In this document: positions 39,480 through 48,366 of the stretch, in pieces
How the letters are laid out: each line of letters starts with the position of its first letter
How positions within the stretch are numbered: the first letter of the stretch is position 1
NCBI GenBank assembly: GCA_019119775.1
Contig: DWWL01000002.1
Span: 1 to 64,000 of the forward strand
DNA: 64,000 bases
Reading direction: 5' to 3'
Origin: Candidatus Lachnoclostridium pullistercoris
Lineage (GTDB): Bacteria; Bacillota; Clostridia; Lachnospirales; Lachnospiraceae
Notes under the pieces: generated by a model
Seen by the model: only the letters and a program-made list of their open reading frames with translations
Databases searched by the model: none
Told to the model about the DNA's origin: nothing
Position numbers and translations under genes: made by a program

Positions 39480-40760
39480 CTATCTCTCTTCTTCCTCCGC
39501 CTCTTTCTCCAGCTCCTTTGCGCACACCAGATAGTAATGCCTGCCGTTGGCGCTGGTCTGCATCCGGCCAAGCCCCACCAGGGCCTCCGCCTTCATCCGC
39601 TTCACGTCCGGACAGCGGGAACCGGAGTTCAGCAGAATATCACACAGCTCTGCCGCCCACTGGAAGCGTCCGTCCGCCAGGCTGGCGGTGATCTCCTCTT
39701 TAATCTTGTCTGCTCCGCCCATCATGCGGATCTGATTGTCCGCCTTTTCCTTCTGCGGGAGACTTCCCAGATTGGTGGGATTTCCGTCAAACCAGCCCAG
39801 ATATCCGGTGAAAATGGCCCGCACCGTCCAGCGGACCGTTCCGTAGTATTCCTGAAGATAGGGGAGAGAAGCAAAGCGCTCCGGCAGCACCACCGTCTCC
39901 GCCAGCTCATCCGGCGTCATTCCCCGGTCCATCCCCTTCAGCGTCTCCGTCAGCACATACTCGATCGCGTCCCGGTAGTTGGTCAGAGTTTCCCGGATCT
40001 GATCCCTGCCCCGGATCACCGCCGTGTGGCCGGGAATCAGGATCTCCGCCGGGTACTCCAGCATTTTCCCCAGGGAGTCGATCCAGGAGCTGATATCCCG
40101 GTACTGACTGCCCCGGATGGCATAGAGATTGGGCCAGGACTCATAATAATTGTCCCCGCAGCAGAGAATGCCAAACTCCGGCATCCACACAAACATCTGA
40201 TCATCCGTCTCTCCGGGAGCCGCTATCAGCTGGAATTCCACTCCGGCGCGGGAGATCACATTCTTCTCCCCGTCAATCAGTTCATTCGGCGGGAGCATGG
40301 CTCTGGTGCTGAAGGGATTATTCCAGATGCCGATTCCGATGCAGATGCTCTCCTCCCTGGTGAGGGTGGGGCCAAACTGCCGCATTCCCCGCTTCTGGCT
40401 GATATGGTCAATGAGCTGGCTGCTGCCGTACACCTGTGTCTTGTAGGTGTGGGCGATGATCTCCGTATCTTCCTGCGCAAACACTCCGGCTCCCGCCGTG
40501 TGGTCAAAATGAGTGTGGGTGTAGATAATGGTCTTCACCGGCTTGTCGGTGATCTTTCTAAGCTCCGCCAGAGCCGCCTGGGCTACTTCCTTTCCGTTCA
40601 GAGTGTCGATGAGCACACAGCTGTCCTCACCGATCACAGCGATCATATTGGAACCGCCGAAACCTGCGAAAAAATACACCTGCTCGTTAATCTTCTCTAC
40701 TCTTCTGGAAAAGCTCTCCGCATGTTTTAAGAGTTTCTCCTCTCCTGCAAATACTGTCAT
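39480..40760 (-). CDS. Alkylsulfatase-like metallo-beta-lactamase hydrolase
   Basis: 426 residues. The binuclear zinc motif THTHFDHTAGAG, a later GHTAVIRG and the helical dimerisation region (GYLGWFDGNPTNLGSLP, with a TPR-like end VKRMKAEALVGLGRMQTSANGR) match SdsA1/BDS1-type alkylsulfatases. The final SCP2-like substrate-chaperone domain of the full-length enzymes is missing. No signal peptide. Probably hydrolyses alkyl sulfates or related esters in the cytosol. ATG at 40760 after AGGAGG; the longer frame to 40835 is not supported. Confidence 0.85.
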   Translation of the reverse strand: MTVFAGEEKLLKHAESFSRRVEKINEQVYFFAGFGGSNMIAVIGEDSCVLIDTLNGKEVAQAALAELRKITDKPVKTIIYTHTHFDHTAGAGVFAQEDTEIIAHTYKTQVYGSSQLIDHISQKRGMRQFGPTLTREESICIGIGIWNNPFSTRAMLPPNELIDGEKNVISRAGVEFQLIAAPGETDDQMFVWMPEFGILCCGDNYYESWPNLYAIRGSQYRDISSWIDSLGKMLEYPAEILIPGHTAVIRGRDQIRETLTNYRDAIEYVLTETLKGMDRGMTPDELAETVVLPERFASLPYLQEYYGTVRWTVRAIFTGYLGWFDGNPTNLGSLPQKEKADNQIRMMGGADKIKEEITASLADGRFQWAAELCDILLNSGSRCPDVKRMKAEALVGLGRMQTSANGRHYYLVCAKELEKEAEEEER

Positions 40761-40933
40761 TTCATACCTCCTGTCTGTCCGCCATATACGGACACTTTGG
40801 CAGTTTCCGCCGTCTTCCGGAAAAGCAGTTTCCAAAAATCAGGCCGGACTGCCGCTGTACTTATATCCTACTTCCGGAGGCAGTTTTTTGTAAACCAGGC
40901 ACTTTCCAGTGCTATAGTTTCTTTCTGAAACTG

Positions 40934-41626
40934 TCAAAACCACTCATCGTCCTCTTCGTCATTAAAGGAAACCGCACCGGTGAGCAGATTCTCCACTTCT
41001 TTTTCATAGATCTTCAGCCGGTTCGTAAGGCTCTCCTCTTTCTCGCTGTCTCCTTTTTTCCGGCAGACGGCAATGGTTGCCATAAAGACCACATCATTGT
41101 TGTCGTCGCAGGCTGTATCGTCTCCGATCCAGCGATCCGCCGCCTCTTCCGCTCTGTCCAGCTCTCCGCACTCGATCAGGCAGTAAATGAGAGCGGCAGC
41201 CGCCACCGTATTGTCCGGCTCCTCCTCATACCAGCCGCGGCAGTACTCCAGGGCCTCTTCCTTCCTCCCCTGGGCCCGCAGAGCCAGACTGAGCAGAGAG
41301 CGGATGTCAGAAGGTGAGTCCTCCTTCCAGTCAAACAGCTCCAGAATCTCCCGGCAGGCGTTCTCCAGTTTCTCATACTGCTCCTGATCATCCAGTTCAT
41401 CCAGATAGTCCGTCAGCCAGTCGCACACGCCATGCTCAAAATCTGTGTCGTCATCCAGCTGGACCAGCTCCCTGGCAAACTGCGGATTCTGCTCCCGCCC
41501 CGTGCGGACGATCTCCAGCAGAGTCTCAAAGCCCTGATTCCAGACATCCATCCCATTTTCCCGCCTCGCTATGCTCATGTAAGCATCGTCGCTCAATTTA
41601 TCAAATTTTTTCCACAGCTGCTTCAT
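40934..41626 (-). CDS. TPR-like helical protein, function unknown
   Basis: 230 acidic residues. Helical repeats of TPR style are visible (ALRAQGRKEEALEYCRGWYEEEPDN; AALIYCLIECGELDRAEEAADRW). No signal peptide, membrane segment or catalytic motif. Ends in an acidic tail (FNDEEDDEWF). ATG at 41626 after AAGGAG. Separate from the large operon, whose terminator lies upstream at 41735-41772. Probably a protein-interaction scaffold; no partner is evident. Confidence 0.6.
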   Translation of the reverse strand: MKQLWKKFDKLSDDAYMSIARRENGMDVWNQGFETLLEIVRTGREQNPQFARELVQLDDDTDFEHGVCDWLTDYLDELDDQEQYEKLENACREILELFDWKEDSPSDIRSLLSLALRAQGRKEEALEYCRGWYEEEPDNTVAAAALIYCLIECGELDRAEEAADRWIGDDTACDDNNDVVFMATIAVCRKKGDSEKEESLTNRLKIYEKEVENLLTGAVSFNDEEDDEWF

Positions 41627-41734
41627 GATCTGTTCTCCTTATCCACATTTTCTTCATGTTTTCTTGTGTTTTGGTATTCTCATTATACCCCATGCGAGCC
41701 GGATACTCCAGACTTATTTGGATCCACTGAGCAG

Positions 41735-41772
41735 AAAAAGCGCCCCGCCTGCCGGGAACATTCCCGGGGCGG
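41735..41772 (-). terminator. Terminator of the 13-gene operon
   Basis: Outer CGCCCCG/CGGGGCG and inner CGGGAA/TTCCCG stems, followed on the minus strand by CTTTTTCTG. It lies 18 nt after the larA-like stop. Confidence 0.8.
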
Positions 41773-41789
41773 AGCACCTGTTTTCTTAC

Positions 41790-43280
41790 TTATTTGATAT
41801 ATTCATCCGGATGAGCGCAGCCGTTGGTCCCATCGTATACCTGGTCTTTTAACATCAGATGGACTGCCGCCAGCTTGTAGGTCTGAGGCAGAGCCAGGAT
41901 CCTCGGGTTGGGCCCGGTGTATTTCTTCATGGCGTCCGCCAGCGCCTCCTCAAAGGTCGCTCTGGTCTTTAATCCCATGCTTCTGGCGTAGCCCGGCTCC
42001 TGAGCGCCCACGATGTAGATCGCCGCCGTATTCATCTCCGCGATCTGTCCGCAGCTCATCATGGAGAAGCCGTGGAATGGATGGAAGGCATTGCAGTAGC
42101 GGTATTTGCGGATATATTCCTCATTGGTGGCAAAATACTCGCCGTACCGGTTCATATCCGTGAGCACATTCATATAGTCGTGCTGGAACATATCGTAGCA
42201 CTCCCGCAGGTAGGGCCACAGTTCGTCATGGAAATAACCGTTGCAGATGGAGGAACAGATGATCACACAGTTCTCCTTCATCACCCGTTTGTGACGAATC
42301 ACCTGGGCGGACAGTGCCTGCATCATCATGATCGGGTTGGTTCCCATGCCGTTTCCGTAGTGGAAATCCTGGGGCATTCCAAATACCATGATGTCATACT
42401 TGTCCTCCGCAAAGGGAACATACGTCCTCTTGTCCGCCATTTTCCAGGAGATCGGCTGCATTTCGGCCGCGTAGCCGGAATTGATCTCGATCTGTCTGGA
42501 CTGGGTGTCCAAAACGGCATCGCAGCAGAAGTATTTCTTGCCCATGTGCTCTTCCTGCTTCATGCCGATCTCGTCGAATTTTGTTCTCATGAGAGAATGG
42601 CCGCTCACCGGAGTAAAGTCCGCCCGGTGCATGACCTGAGGCACATGGTGGGAGGCGATGGACGTCCAGTGATTTAATCCGGTGGCGCAGTGCTTGTAGC
42701 CGCCGGAGTAGCCGCCGTAGGGATTTCCCTGAGTGTGTCCGATGAGAATGGGAAGATCGCAGTCATGGACATATTTGTTTAAGTACACCGGATCTCCCCG
42801 GTCTGTGAAACCGCAGTTTACCATGTGCTCATGGTCTTCGCTGTCGTGGTTGATGATCTGTCCGGTGTACCAGAATTCGTTGAACAGCTCATCTCCCAGG
42901 ATCGCTTTTAACTGGGGAATCTTGTTCTTCGGGTGCAGGCCGTTGGAGCAGATGAGCATAATGTCTTTCTTCTCCACTCCCGCGTGATAGAGTTCATTTA
43001 AAATAATCCGGATGGACATTTTCCGGTGGGAAGTGGGCTGAAGCCCTCCCTTTACGATATCCGGAAATACGATAGTCACTTTGCTGCCCTTATGCGCCAG
43101 CTCTGAGAGAGGCGGCATTCCGATAGGGTTGCGGATCGACTTTAAATAAGCCTCCTCCAGCTGATCCTCAGGAATGCAGGGCGGGTCCGGTACGGTCACT
43201 CCCGGAATAAATACGTCTGTGCTGTCCGGAAGAGACGCGTTCATCAGGCCGTAGCCATATTCAAACTGTAAATTTTTCAT
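41790..43280 (-). CDS. LarA-family (DUF2088) nickel-pincer racemase/epimerase-like protein
   Basis: 496 residues, longer than the roughly 425 of lactate racemase LarA. LarA-type active-site positions are recognisable: His116 in SNGLHPKNK, Lys196 in GGYSGGYKHCATGL (Lys binds the pincer cofactor), and His211/212 in SIASHHVPQ. The family racemises or epimerises 2-hydroxy acids and needs the LarB/C/E-made cofactor; those genes are not in the window. Last gene of the LacI-controlled operon. Substrate is more likely a sugar-derived hydroxy acid than lactate, given the neighbours. ATG at 43280 after GAGGTA. Confidence 0.82.
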   Translation of the reverse strand: MKNLQFEYGYGLMNASLPDSTDVFIPGVTVPDPPCIPEDQLEEAYLKSIRNPIGMPPLSELAHKGSKVTIVFPDIVKGGLQPTSHRKMSIRIILNELYHAGVEKKDIMLICSNGLHPKNKIPQLKAILGDELFNEFWYTGQIINHDSEDHEHMVNCGFTDRGDPVYLNKYVHDCDLPILIGHTQGNPYGGYSGGYKHCATGLNHWTSIASHHVPQVMHRADFTPVSGHSLMRTKFDEIGMKQEEHMGKKYFCCDAVLDTQSRQIEINSGYAAEMQPISWKMADKRTYVPFAEDKYDIMVFGMPQDFHYGNGMGTNPIMMMQALSAQVIRHKRVMKENCVIICSSICNGYFHDELWPYLRECYDMFQHDYMNVLTDMNRYGEYFATNEEYIRKYRYCNAFHPFHGFSMMSCGQIAEMNTAAIYIVGAQEPGYARSMGLKTRATFEEALADAMKKYTGPNPRILALPQTYKLAAVHLMLKDQVYDGTNGCAHPDEYIK

Positions 43281-43350
43281 TGTCGATACCTCATTCTTTT
43301 TCCGTCCCGGCGCTTTCGCGCGGAACATTTGACTTTTGCTGTTCCAGCGT

Positions 43351-44202
43351 CTAGTTCACTCCCAGATAGATTCCCGCAATCTCCAGATATTCTTCCGGAT
43401 AGAATCCGATCTCCCCGGAGAAACGGGTCAGAGCGATGAGTCCGCCGTCGATAGACGGGATCTCAGACAGCATTTTCGCGTTGTCCTGCTTTAAGCCGCC
43501 GCCGTAAACCACATCCCGGCCGCCGGATACTTCCTTGACATAATCTGCGATTTTGGTGATGTAGTCCCGGTCGGGAGGAATCTTTCCCGGCCCGATGGCC
43601 CACACTGGCTCATAGGCAATGACCACGGGCGCGTCCGCCGGCACTCCGGCAAGTCCCGTCTCGATCTGCTCCCGCAGAACCTCCTGCCACCGGTCCTGCT
43701 CCTCCGCTTTTTCTCCGATGCAGTAGAGAACGGAAAGGCCGGCTTCCGCTGCCCGGCGCACCTCTTCATTTAAGAGCCGGTTCACCGCCGCCGTGTCCGT
43801 CACCCCGGCCTCCGCCAGGACGCCTGCCTTGTCATTTCTCTCCTCACAGTGGCCGATGAGAACGCTGCCGCAGCCTAAGGCTTTCATGGCCTTTGCCGTG
43901 CGGTTTGCCGTAAACGCCCCGAAATTATGTCCTTCTGCCGCGTCGTCGCGGAACACGCTCTGGCAGCCGATCACCACCGGGCTGTCCTCTTTCTTTGCCT
44001 GCACTGCCGGAATCACATGAGCCTCCGGAAGATATACGATAAACTCCGTCTCCCCATCGGCAGTTTCCTGCAGCTTTTTCACCCCGTCCTGAATGCGGCT
44101 CACAATAAAGCTGCCCCACTCTGCCGGCTCTGCAATGCTGTTGACTCCTCCCATTTCTCTGGGAATGTCAAAGCGTTTCAGATTCAAAAAAATATGCTTC
44201 AT
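43351..44202 (-). CDS. Divergent triose-phosphate isomerase homologue
   Basis: 283 residues, longer than typical TIM (about 250). Catalytic residues are kept: Asn7 and Lys9 in FLNLKRF (usually NWK), His118 and Glu120 in IGHCEER (usually GHSERR), Glu198 in AYEPVWAIG, and the phosphate-binding YGGGLKQDN. The altered motifs suggest a paralogue dedicated to this operon, acting on triose phosphate or a related phosphorylated ketose/aldose. Overlaps the upstream phosphofructokinase gene by 4 nt. ATG at 44202 with GAGGGA upstream. Confidence 0.85.
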   Translation of the reverse strand: MKHIFLNLKRFDIPREMGGVNSIAEPAEWGSFIVSRIQDGVKKLQETADGETEFIVYLPEAHVIPAVQAKKEDSPVVIGCQSVFRDDAAEGHNFGAFTANRTAKAMKALGCGSVLIGHCEERNDKAGVLAEAGVTDTAAVNRLLNEEVRRAAEAGLSVLYCIGEKAEEQDRWQEVLREQIETGLAGVPADAPVVIAYEPVWAIGPGKIPPDRDYITKIADYVKEVSGGRDVVYGGGLKQDNAKMLSEIPSIDGGLIALTRFSGEIGFYPEEYLEIAGIYLGVN

Positions 44203-45386
44203 TCTTTTCCCTCATTTCCAGCCTGAAAATCCACAAAATCCCTGAGCTCCGGACCGATAAGCGGCCGGCACCATTTCTTAAATGCCTCCGTCACATCATT
44301 GCCCCCGGGGCTGATAAATTCATCCGGCATGGTCTTTTCCACCATCATTACCTGCTCAATGGGAATCAGGAACGTATCGATCCCATACTCTTTACCTTCT
44401 CTCCGCTTAAAGCCCACCATCACGCCTGTATGGCCTTCCAAAGCGGCCTTTAATGCCTCAGCGCCGGCCAGGACTGCCTCTTCCCGGTCCACCGGAGACT
44501 GCCAGGCGATGGACGCCCGCCCGGAGAGCCCGGGCTTTTCGCTCCTGGCCTTGATTCCCAGCCGGCGGATCACCAGGTTTGCCAAGTGGGCGCTCACATC
44601 TCCGTAGTAGACCGCCCGCTCCGTCTTAAAGATCGGGTCCACAATGGGCGTTCCGTCCGCCTTCTTTAACCCCTCGCTCACCACCACGACCACGCCGCCT
44701 AAGCGGTCATAGAGCTCTTTTACATCTTTTAAAAACTGCTCCTCGTCAAAGGGACGCTCCGGCAGATAGATCAGGTGGGGAGCATCGTCTTTCTTCTTTC
44801 TCGCCAGGGCGGACGCGGCGGTGATCCAGCCGGCGTTCCGTCCCAGAGCCTCCATCACGCACACATGGATGGGGAGAGAACGGACATCCGCTCCCACCTC
44901 CTGCACGGAGGCGGCCATGTAGCGGGCGGCGCTGCCGTAGCCCGGCGTGTGATCGGTCACTGCCAGATCATTGTCTATGGTCTTGGGGATCCCCACCACC
45001 CGCAGATCGCTGTAGCCTTCCTTCACACATGCCTGATAGATCTTCCCGCAGGTGTCCATGGTCCCGTTTCCGCCGTTGGGCAGAATATATCGAATATTGT
45101 ATTTTTTCATGATCTCCGGTGTTTTTTCGTAATCCTCTTCCGTTACCGGATAGCGGGAGGAGCCGATGGCCGTTCCGGGAGTTTCCAGGAGTTTTGAAAG
45201 AACCGAGTCATCCACCTGGGTGAGATTGACAAATCTCTCTTTAAAAATCCCTTCCATCCCGCCGAGGACCCCGTATACGCATCCGATCTCCGGATGTTTT
45301 CTGCTCTCCATGATCACCCCGTAGAGCGAGGCATTCATCACGGGGGTCGGTCCTCCCCCGTGGACAACCAGCACATTTCCTGTCAT
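44199..45386 (-). CDS. 6-phosphofructokinase homologue, PPi-type signature
   Basis: 395 residues. It has GGNGTMD (105-111) where ATP enzymes have GGDGS, and PKTIDND (134-140), whose Lys135 replaces the Gly of ATP-dependent PFK and marks PPi-dependent enzymes. SEGLKKADG and GRNAGW are other family landmarks. Predicted to phosphorylate fructose-6-P or another ketose phosphate at C1, possibly reversibly with PPi. Sits between an aldolase and a triose isomerase, so the three form a self-contained lower branch. ATG at 45386 after GGAGGG. Confidence 0.85.
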   Translation of the reverse strand: MTGNVLVVHGGGPTPVMNASLYGVIMESRKHPEIGCVYGVLGGMEGIFKERFVNLTQVDDSVLSKLLETPGTAIGSSRYPVTEEDYEKTPEIMKKYNIRYILPNGGNGTMDTCGKIYQACVKEGYSDLRVVGIPKTIDNDLAVTDHTPGYGSAARYMAASVQEVGADVRSLPIHVCVMEALGRNAGWITAASALARKKKDDAPHLIYLPERPFDEEQFLKDVKELYDRLGGVVVVVSEGLKKADGTPIVDPIFKTERAVYYGDVSAHLANLVIRRLGIKARSEKPGLSGRASIAWQSPVDREEAVLAGAEALKAALEGHTGVMVGFKRREGKEYGIDTFLIPIEQVMMVEKTMPDEFISPGGNDVTEAFKKWCRPLIGPELRDFVDFQAGNEGKE

Positions 45387-45403
45387 GTTCCCTCCATAGA
45401 ACG

Positions 45404-46561
45404 TCAGCGTCCGGCGTTCTTATAAAATTCTTTCATCTCTTCCAGAGTGGTCTGTTTTACAAGCGGTGCTTTTCCGTAGGCGTTAAACTGCACGATCAGC
45501 GTGCCCACCGCCTCCTTCACGCCCTTTTCCACGCACTCCATGAGGCGGGCCACATCTTCATCCGGCACATTTCCGTACATCACCGTATCCATCACCGGCG
45601 GCAGGAAGACTCTGGGATCAAACTGATCCTTATTCTCCTCCAGCAGACGGTAAACGCCGCCGATGGACGGGCTTTCCTGAAGCTCTGGCGCTCCCGCGAA
45701 CAGTTCTTTCATGTTCCTGGTGACTGCCAGACGGATGTCCGTGTCCACGTTGATCTTATTGATTCCGCACTTGATGGCCTCTTTCAGCTCTTCCAGAGAA
45801 ATTCCGTGGGCATTCTGGATATTGCCGCCCAGAGCGTTGATCTCATCCACAATGTATCTGGGGACGGTGGAGGAGCCGTGGGATACCAAACCGCCCCGGA
45901 TCCCCTCATGGTTTAAGCACTCCCGGATAGCAATGGGAATCTGTCTTCTCAGCTTTACGTCCTTTCCCTTGGAAGCCCCGTGCATGGTGCCGTAGGAGAT
46001 AGCCAGGGCGTCCACTCCCGTCTTCTTGAAAAATTCCACCGCTTTTAAGGGGTTGGTGTAGGTGGAATTGCTGGCAAACACATGATCTTCCACGCCGGCC
46101 AGCACTCCCAGCTCGCCCTCTACGCTGACGCCTCTCTCGTGGGCGTATTTTACCACTTCTCTGGTCAGCTCTACGTTCTGGTCAAACTCCAGGGAGGAGC
46201 CGTCGATCATGACCGAAGTATAGCCTCCGTCGATAGCCGCCTTGCAGGAATCGAAGTCCCGGCCGTGATCCAGATGGAGCACCACCGGAATGCTGGCGTT
46301 CTCCCCGTATTTTTTCACCGCGTCCGCAATCAGCTTCGCTCCCCTCTTTTTATCCTCCAAAGTAGCGTTTTTAAAATCCACGCAGCCGCCCATAAATCCG
46401 TTGGCCAGGTCAGCGCCCTGAAGCACTGCCGGAGCGCGGAACATTTCATGAACCTCAATCACAGCTTTGGCCTGGGCCACTGCGTTCACGTTGAAGGCGC
46501 CCTGGCCGTAGCCGTAATCCAGCGCCGCGTCGATAATCGGTTTTAATGATACTAATGCCAT
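45404..46561 (-). CDS. Class II fructose-bisphosphate aldolase family protein (1)
   Basis: 385 residues. Zinc-site and substrate motifs are visible: VVLHLDHGRDFDS, EGELGVLAGVED, ISYGTMHGASKG, VSHGSSTVP (where many relatives have LHGGSG) and KINVDTDIRLA. Cleaves a ketose 1,6-bisphosphate to DHAP and an aldehyde. It is one of two class II aldolases in the operon; this one has a C-terminal extension of about 60 residues and lies beside the phosphofructokinase gene. ATG at 46561. Exact ketose unknown. Confidence 0.85.
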   Translation of the reverse strand: MALVSLKPIIDAALDYGYGQGAFNVNAVAQAKAVIEVHEMFRAPAVLQGADLANGFMGGCVDFKNATLEDKKRGAKLIADAVKKYGENASIPVVLHLDHGRDFDSCKAAIDGGYTSVMIDGSSLEFDQNVELTREVVKYAHERGVSVEGELGVLAGVEDHVFASNSTYTNPLKAVEFFKKTGVDALAISYGTMHGASKGKDVKLRRQIPIAIRECLNHEGIRGGLVSHGSSTVPRYIVDEINALGGNIQNAHGISLEELKEAIKCGINKINVDTDIRLAVTRNMKELFAGAPELQESPSIGGVYRLLEENKDQFDPRVFLPPVMDTVMYGNVPDEDVARLMECVEKGVKEAVGTLIVQFNAYGKAPLVKQTTLEEMKEFYKNAGR

Positions 46562-46589
46562 TGTCTTCCCTCTTTTCTCTCTGCCGCCG

Positions 46590-47474
46590 TCACAGCAGGG
46601 TAATGGTCATGGAATAAGCTGCCGACATTCCTTTTCCCAGCTTCTGCAGGTGATTTTTGTGGAGGAACTCATCATCCTCGTCAGAGCAGACTGCAGAGCC
46701 GTTCCAGGGCTCGATGCAGAGAAATGTGCCCTTCTCATGGGGAGTGGTCCAGAAGGCCACCGTCTCAAAGTCCGGAAAATCCACCTGCACGCCCTTTTCT
46801 CCCGTCCTGCTCTTTAAACTCACCTGCCTGGACGTGATCTGGTCAAACCAGACGGCATCGTCTGCAAACAGCTCCCTGGTGAGCGGGATTACTTTTCCGT
46901 CCGCTCCCGGGAACGGGTGCTCCGTACTTTTGTCAAACTCCAATCTCTCCGTATCGTAGCCGCGGTAGCCTTTCTCCTGCCGTCTGGGAAATTCCAGATA
47001 ATAGTCCTCAAACCGCTCACCGCCTTTTAACGGACAGTTAAAGCCAGTGTGGAATCCCAGGCAGTACCAGATGTCTGACTCATCCCGGTTATTCACCTCC
47101 AGAACAGCCGTAAGTCCTGTTTCCTCCAGGCGGTATCTCACCCGCAGCTCAAATTTCCAGGGATAGGTCCCGGCGGGAAAGCTGTCCTGGTTTAAGCCGA
47201 ACACCGCCTCCCAGCCAGTCTGATAGAGGAGCTTAAACTCCAGGGATTTGCAGGGGCCGTGTTTTACGATCGAATACTCTTTCCCGTCGATCCAGGTTCT
47301 GTCATTTCTCAAATTTCCCACAATGGGGAAGAGGATGGGGGAACAGTTTTTCCAGACTTCCGGATTCCTCTGCCAGATATATTCTGTCTTTCCCCCGTCC
47401 ATCAGGGAGATCAGCTGGGCGCCCATGGTGTCCACCGCCGCCGTCAGCTCTCCCTTTTTCAGTCTCACGATCAT
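46590..47474 (-). CDS. Aldose 1-epimerase family protein (LacX/YeaD-like)
   Basis: 294 residues, galactose-mutarotase beta-sandwich. Motifs are MGAQLISLMDGGKTEYIWQ, GFHTGFNCP with the catalytic His, and IEPWNGSAVCSDED. LacX-type members interconvert anomers of sugars or sugar phosphates. Presence in this operon supports a carbohydrate substrate. ATG at 47474 after GGAGG. Between the two aldolases. Confidence 0.85.
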   Translation of the reverse strand: MIVRLKKGELTAAVDTMGAQLISLMDGGKTEYIWQRNPEVWKNCSPILFPIVGNLRNDRTWIDGKEYSIVKHGPCKSLEFKLLYQTGWEAVFGLNQDSFPAGTYPWKFELRVRYRLEETGLTAVLEVNNRDESDIWYCLGFHTGFNCPLKGGERFEDYYLEFPRRQEKGYRGYDTERLEFDKSTEHPFPGADGKVIPLTRELFADDAVWFDQITSRQVSLKSRTGEKGVQVDFPDFETVAFWTTPHEKGTFLCIEPWNGSAVCSDEDDEFLHKNHLQKLGKGMSAAYSMTITLL

Positions 47475-47492
47475 GCCGTTTTTCCTCCCGGC

Positions 47493-48347
47493 CTAAGCCT
47501 TTCCCTCAGAACCGGCCAGCCGGATAATATCCCGGATGTCTCCCCGGAGTTTTTCCTCCGCAAACCGGGACAGCTTCCACGCGTGGCCCTCATCTTTTCC
47601 TTCCGCCAGTCCTTCCTTCAGGTATTCCACATACTGACAGCGGATCTGTGTTCCAAAATTGATCTTTGCCACTCCCGCGTTGATCGCCCGGCGAATCAGA
47701 CTTTCGTCCATGCCGGTGCAGCCATGAAGGACAAAGGGGATATCTGTAAATTTCCGGCATTCCTCCAGCACTTCCACCCGGATGTCCACCGGCCCTTTAT
47801 AAAAGCCATGGGCATTTCCGATGCCGATGGCCAGGGAATCCGGCCGGCACAGATCCAGATACTGTTTCACCACTTCCGGGTCCGCGATGTTGGAGCAGCC
47901 CATGGCCCGCCCCTGGTCGTCCAGTCTGGCCAGCTCGCCGATCTCCGCCTCCAGCGGCACGTTAAATGCCCGGCACACCTTTGCCACTTCCTCCGTCCGC
48001 CTGGCATTCTCCTCCACCGGATAGGCGGAGCCGTCATACATGATGGAGGTAAATCCGATCTTCAGCATCTCCATGCACCGCTCAAAGCTGTCCCCGTGGT
48101 CCAAATGGACCGCCACAGGAACAGATACTTTCCCGGCCATCCATTTTGCCGTCTCAAAAAACCAGTCGTGGCCGGAATATTCTCCCGTGCTCACATAGTG
48201 GGCCAGGATAATGGGAGATTTCAACTCCTCCGCTGCCATGCAGATGGCCCGGATAATGTCGTAGGTTCCGCCCTGAGTGTTGATAGCGGGAACTGCATAA
48301 TGTCCCTCATACGCTTTCTGCAGCATTTCAAAACTTGTGGTCAGCAC
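47493..48347 (-). CDS. Class II aldolase family protein (2), tagatose/ketose-bisphosphate type
   Basis: 284 residues, GatY/KbaY-like length. Motifs are VAVHLDHGDSFE, EAEIGELARLDD, GIGNAHGFYKG, FVLHGCTGMDE and KINFGTQIR. Start is GTG at 48347, with GGAGG 7 nt upstream; the apparent extension to 48380 begins with TTG and includes that ribosome site. Having two class II aldolases in one operon implies two different C-C cleavages or two stereochemistries. Product probably DHAP. Confidence 0.83.
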   Translation of the reverse strand: MLTTSFEMLQKAYEGHYAVPAINTQGGTYDIIRAICMAAEELKSPIILAHYVSTGEYSGHDWFFETAKWMAGKVSVPVAVHLDHGDSFERCMEMLKIGFTSIMYDGSAYPVEENARRTEEVAKVCRAFNVPLEAEIGELARLDDQGRAMGCSNIADPEVVKQYLDLCRPDSLAIGIGNAHGFYKGPVDIRVEVLEECRKFTDIPFVLHGCTGMDESLIRRAINAGVAKINFGTQIRCQYVEYLKEGLAEGKDEGHAWKLSRFAEEKLRGDIRDIIRLAGSEGKA

Positions 48348-48366
48348 AGTCCTACCTCCCCAAACG

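Noticed and set aside
39480..41626. Sulfatase-like and TPR-like genes as part of the large LacI operon
   Set aside because: A strong terminator at 41735-41772 separates them from the larA-like gene.
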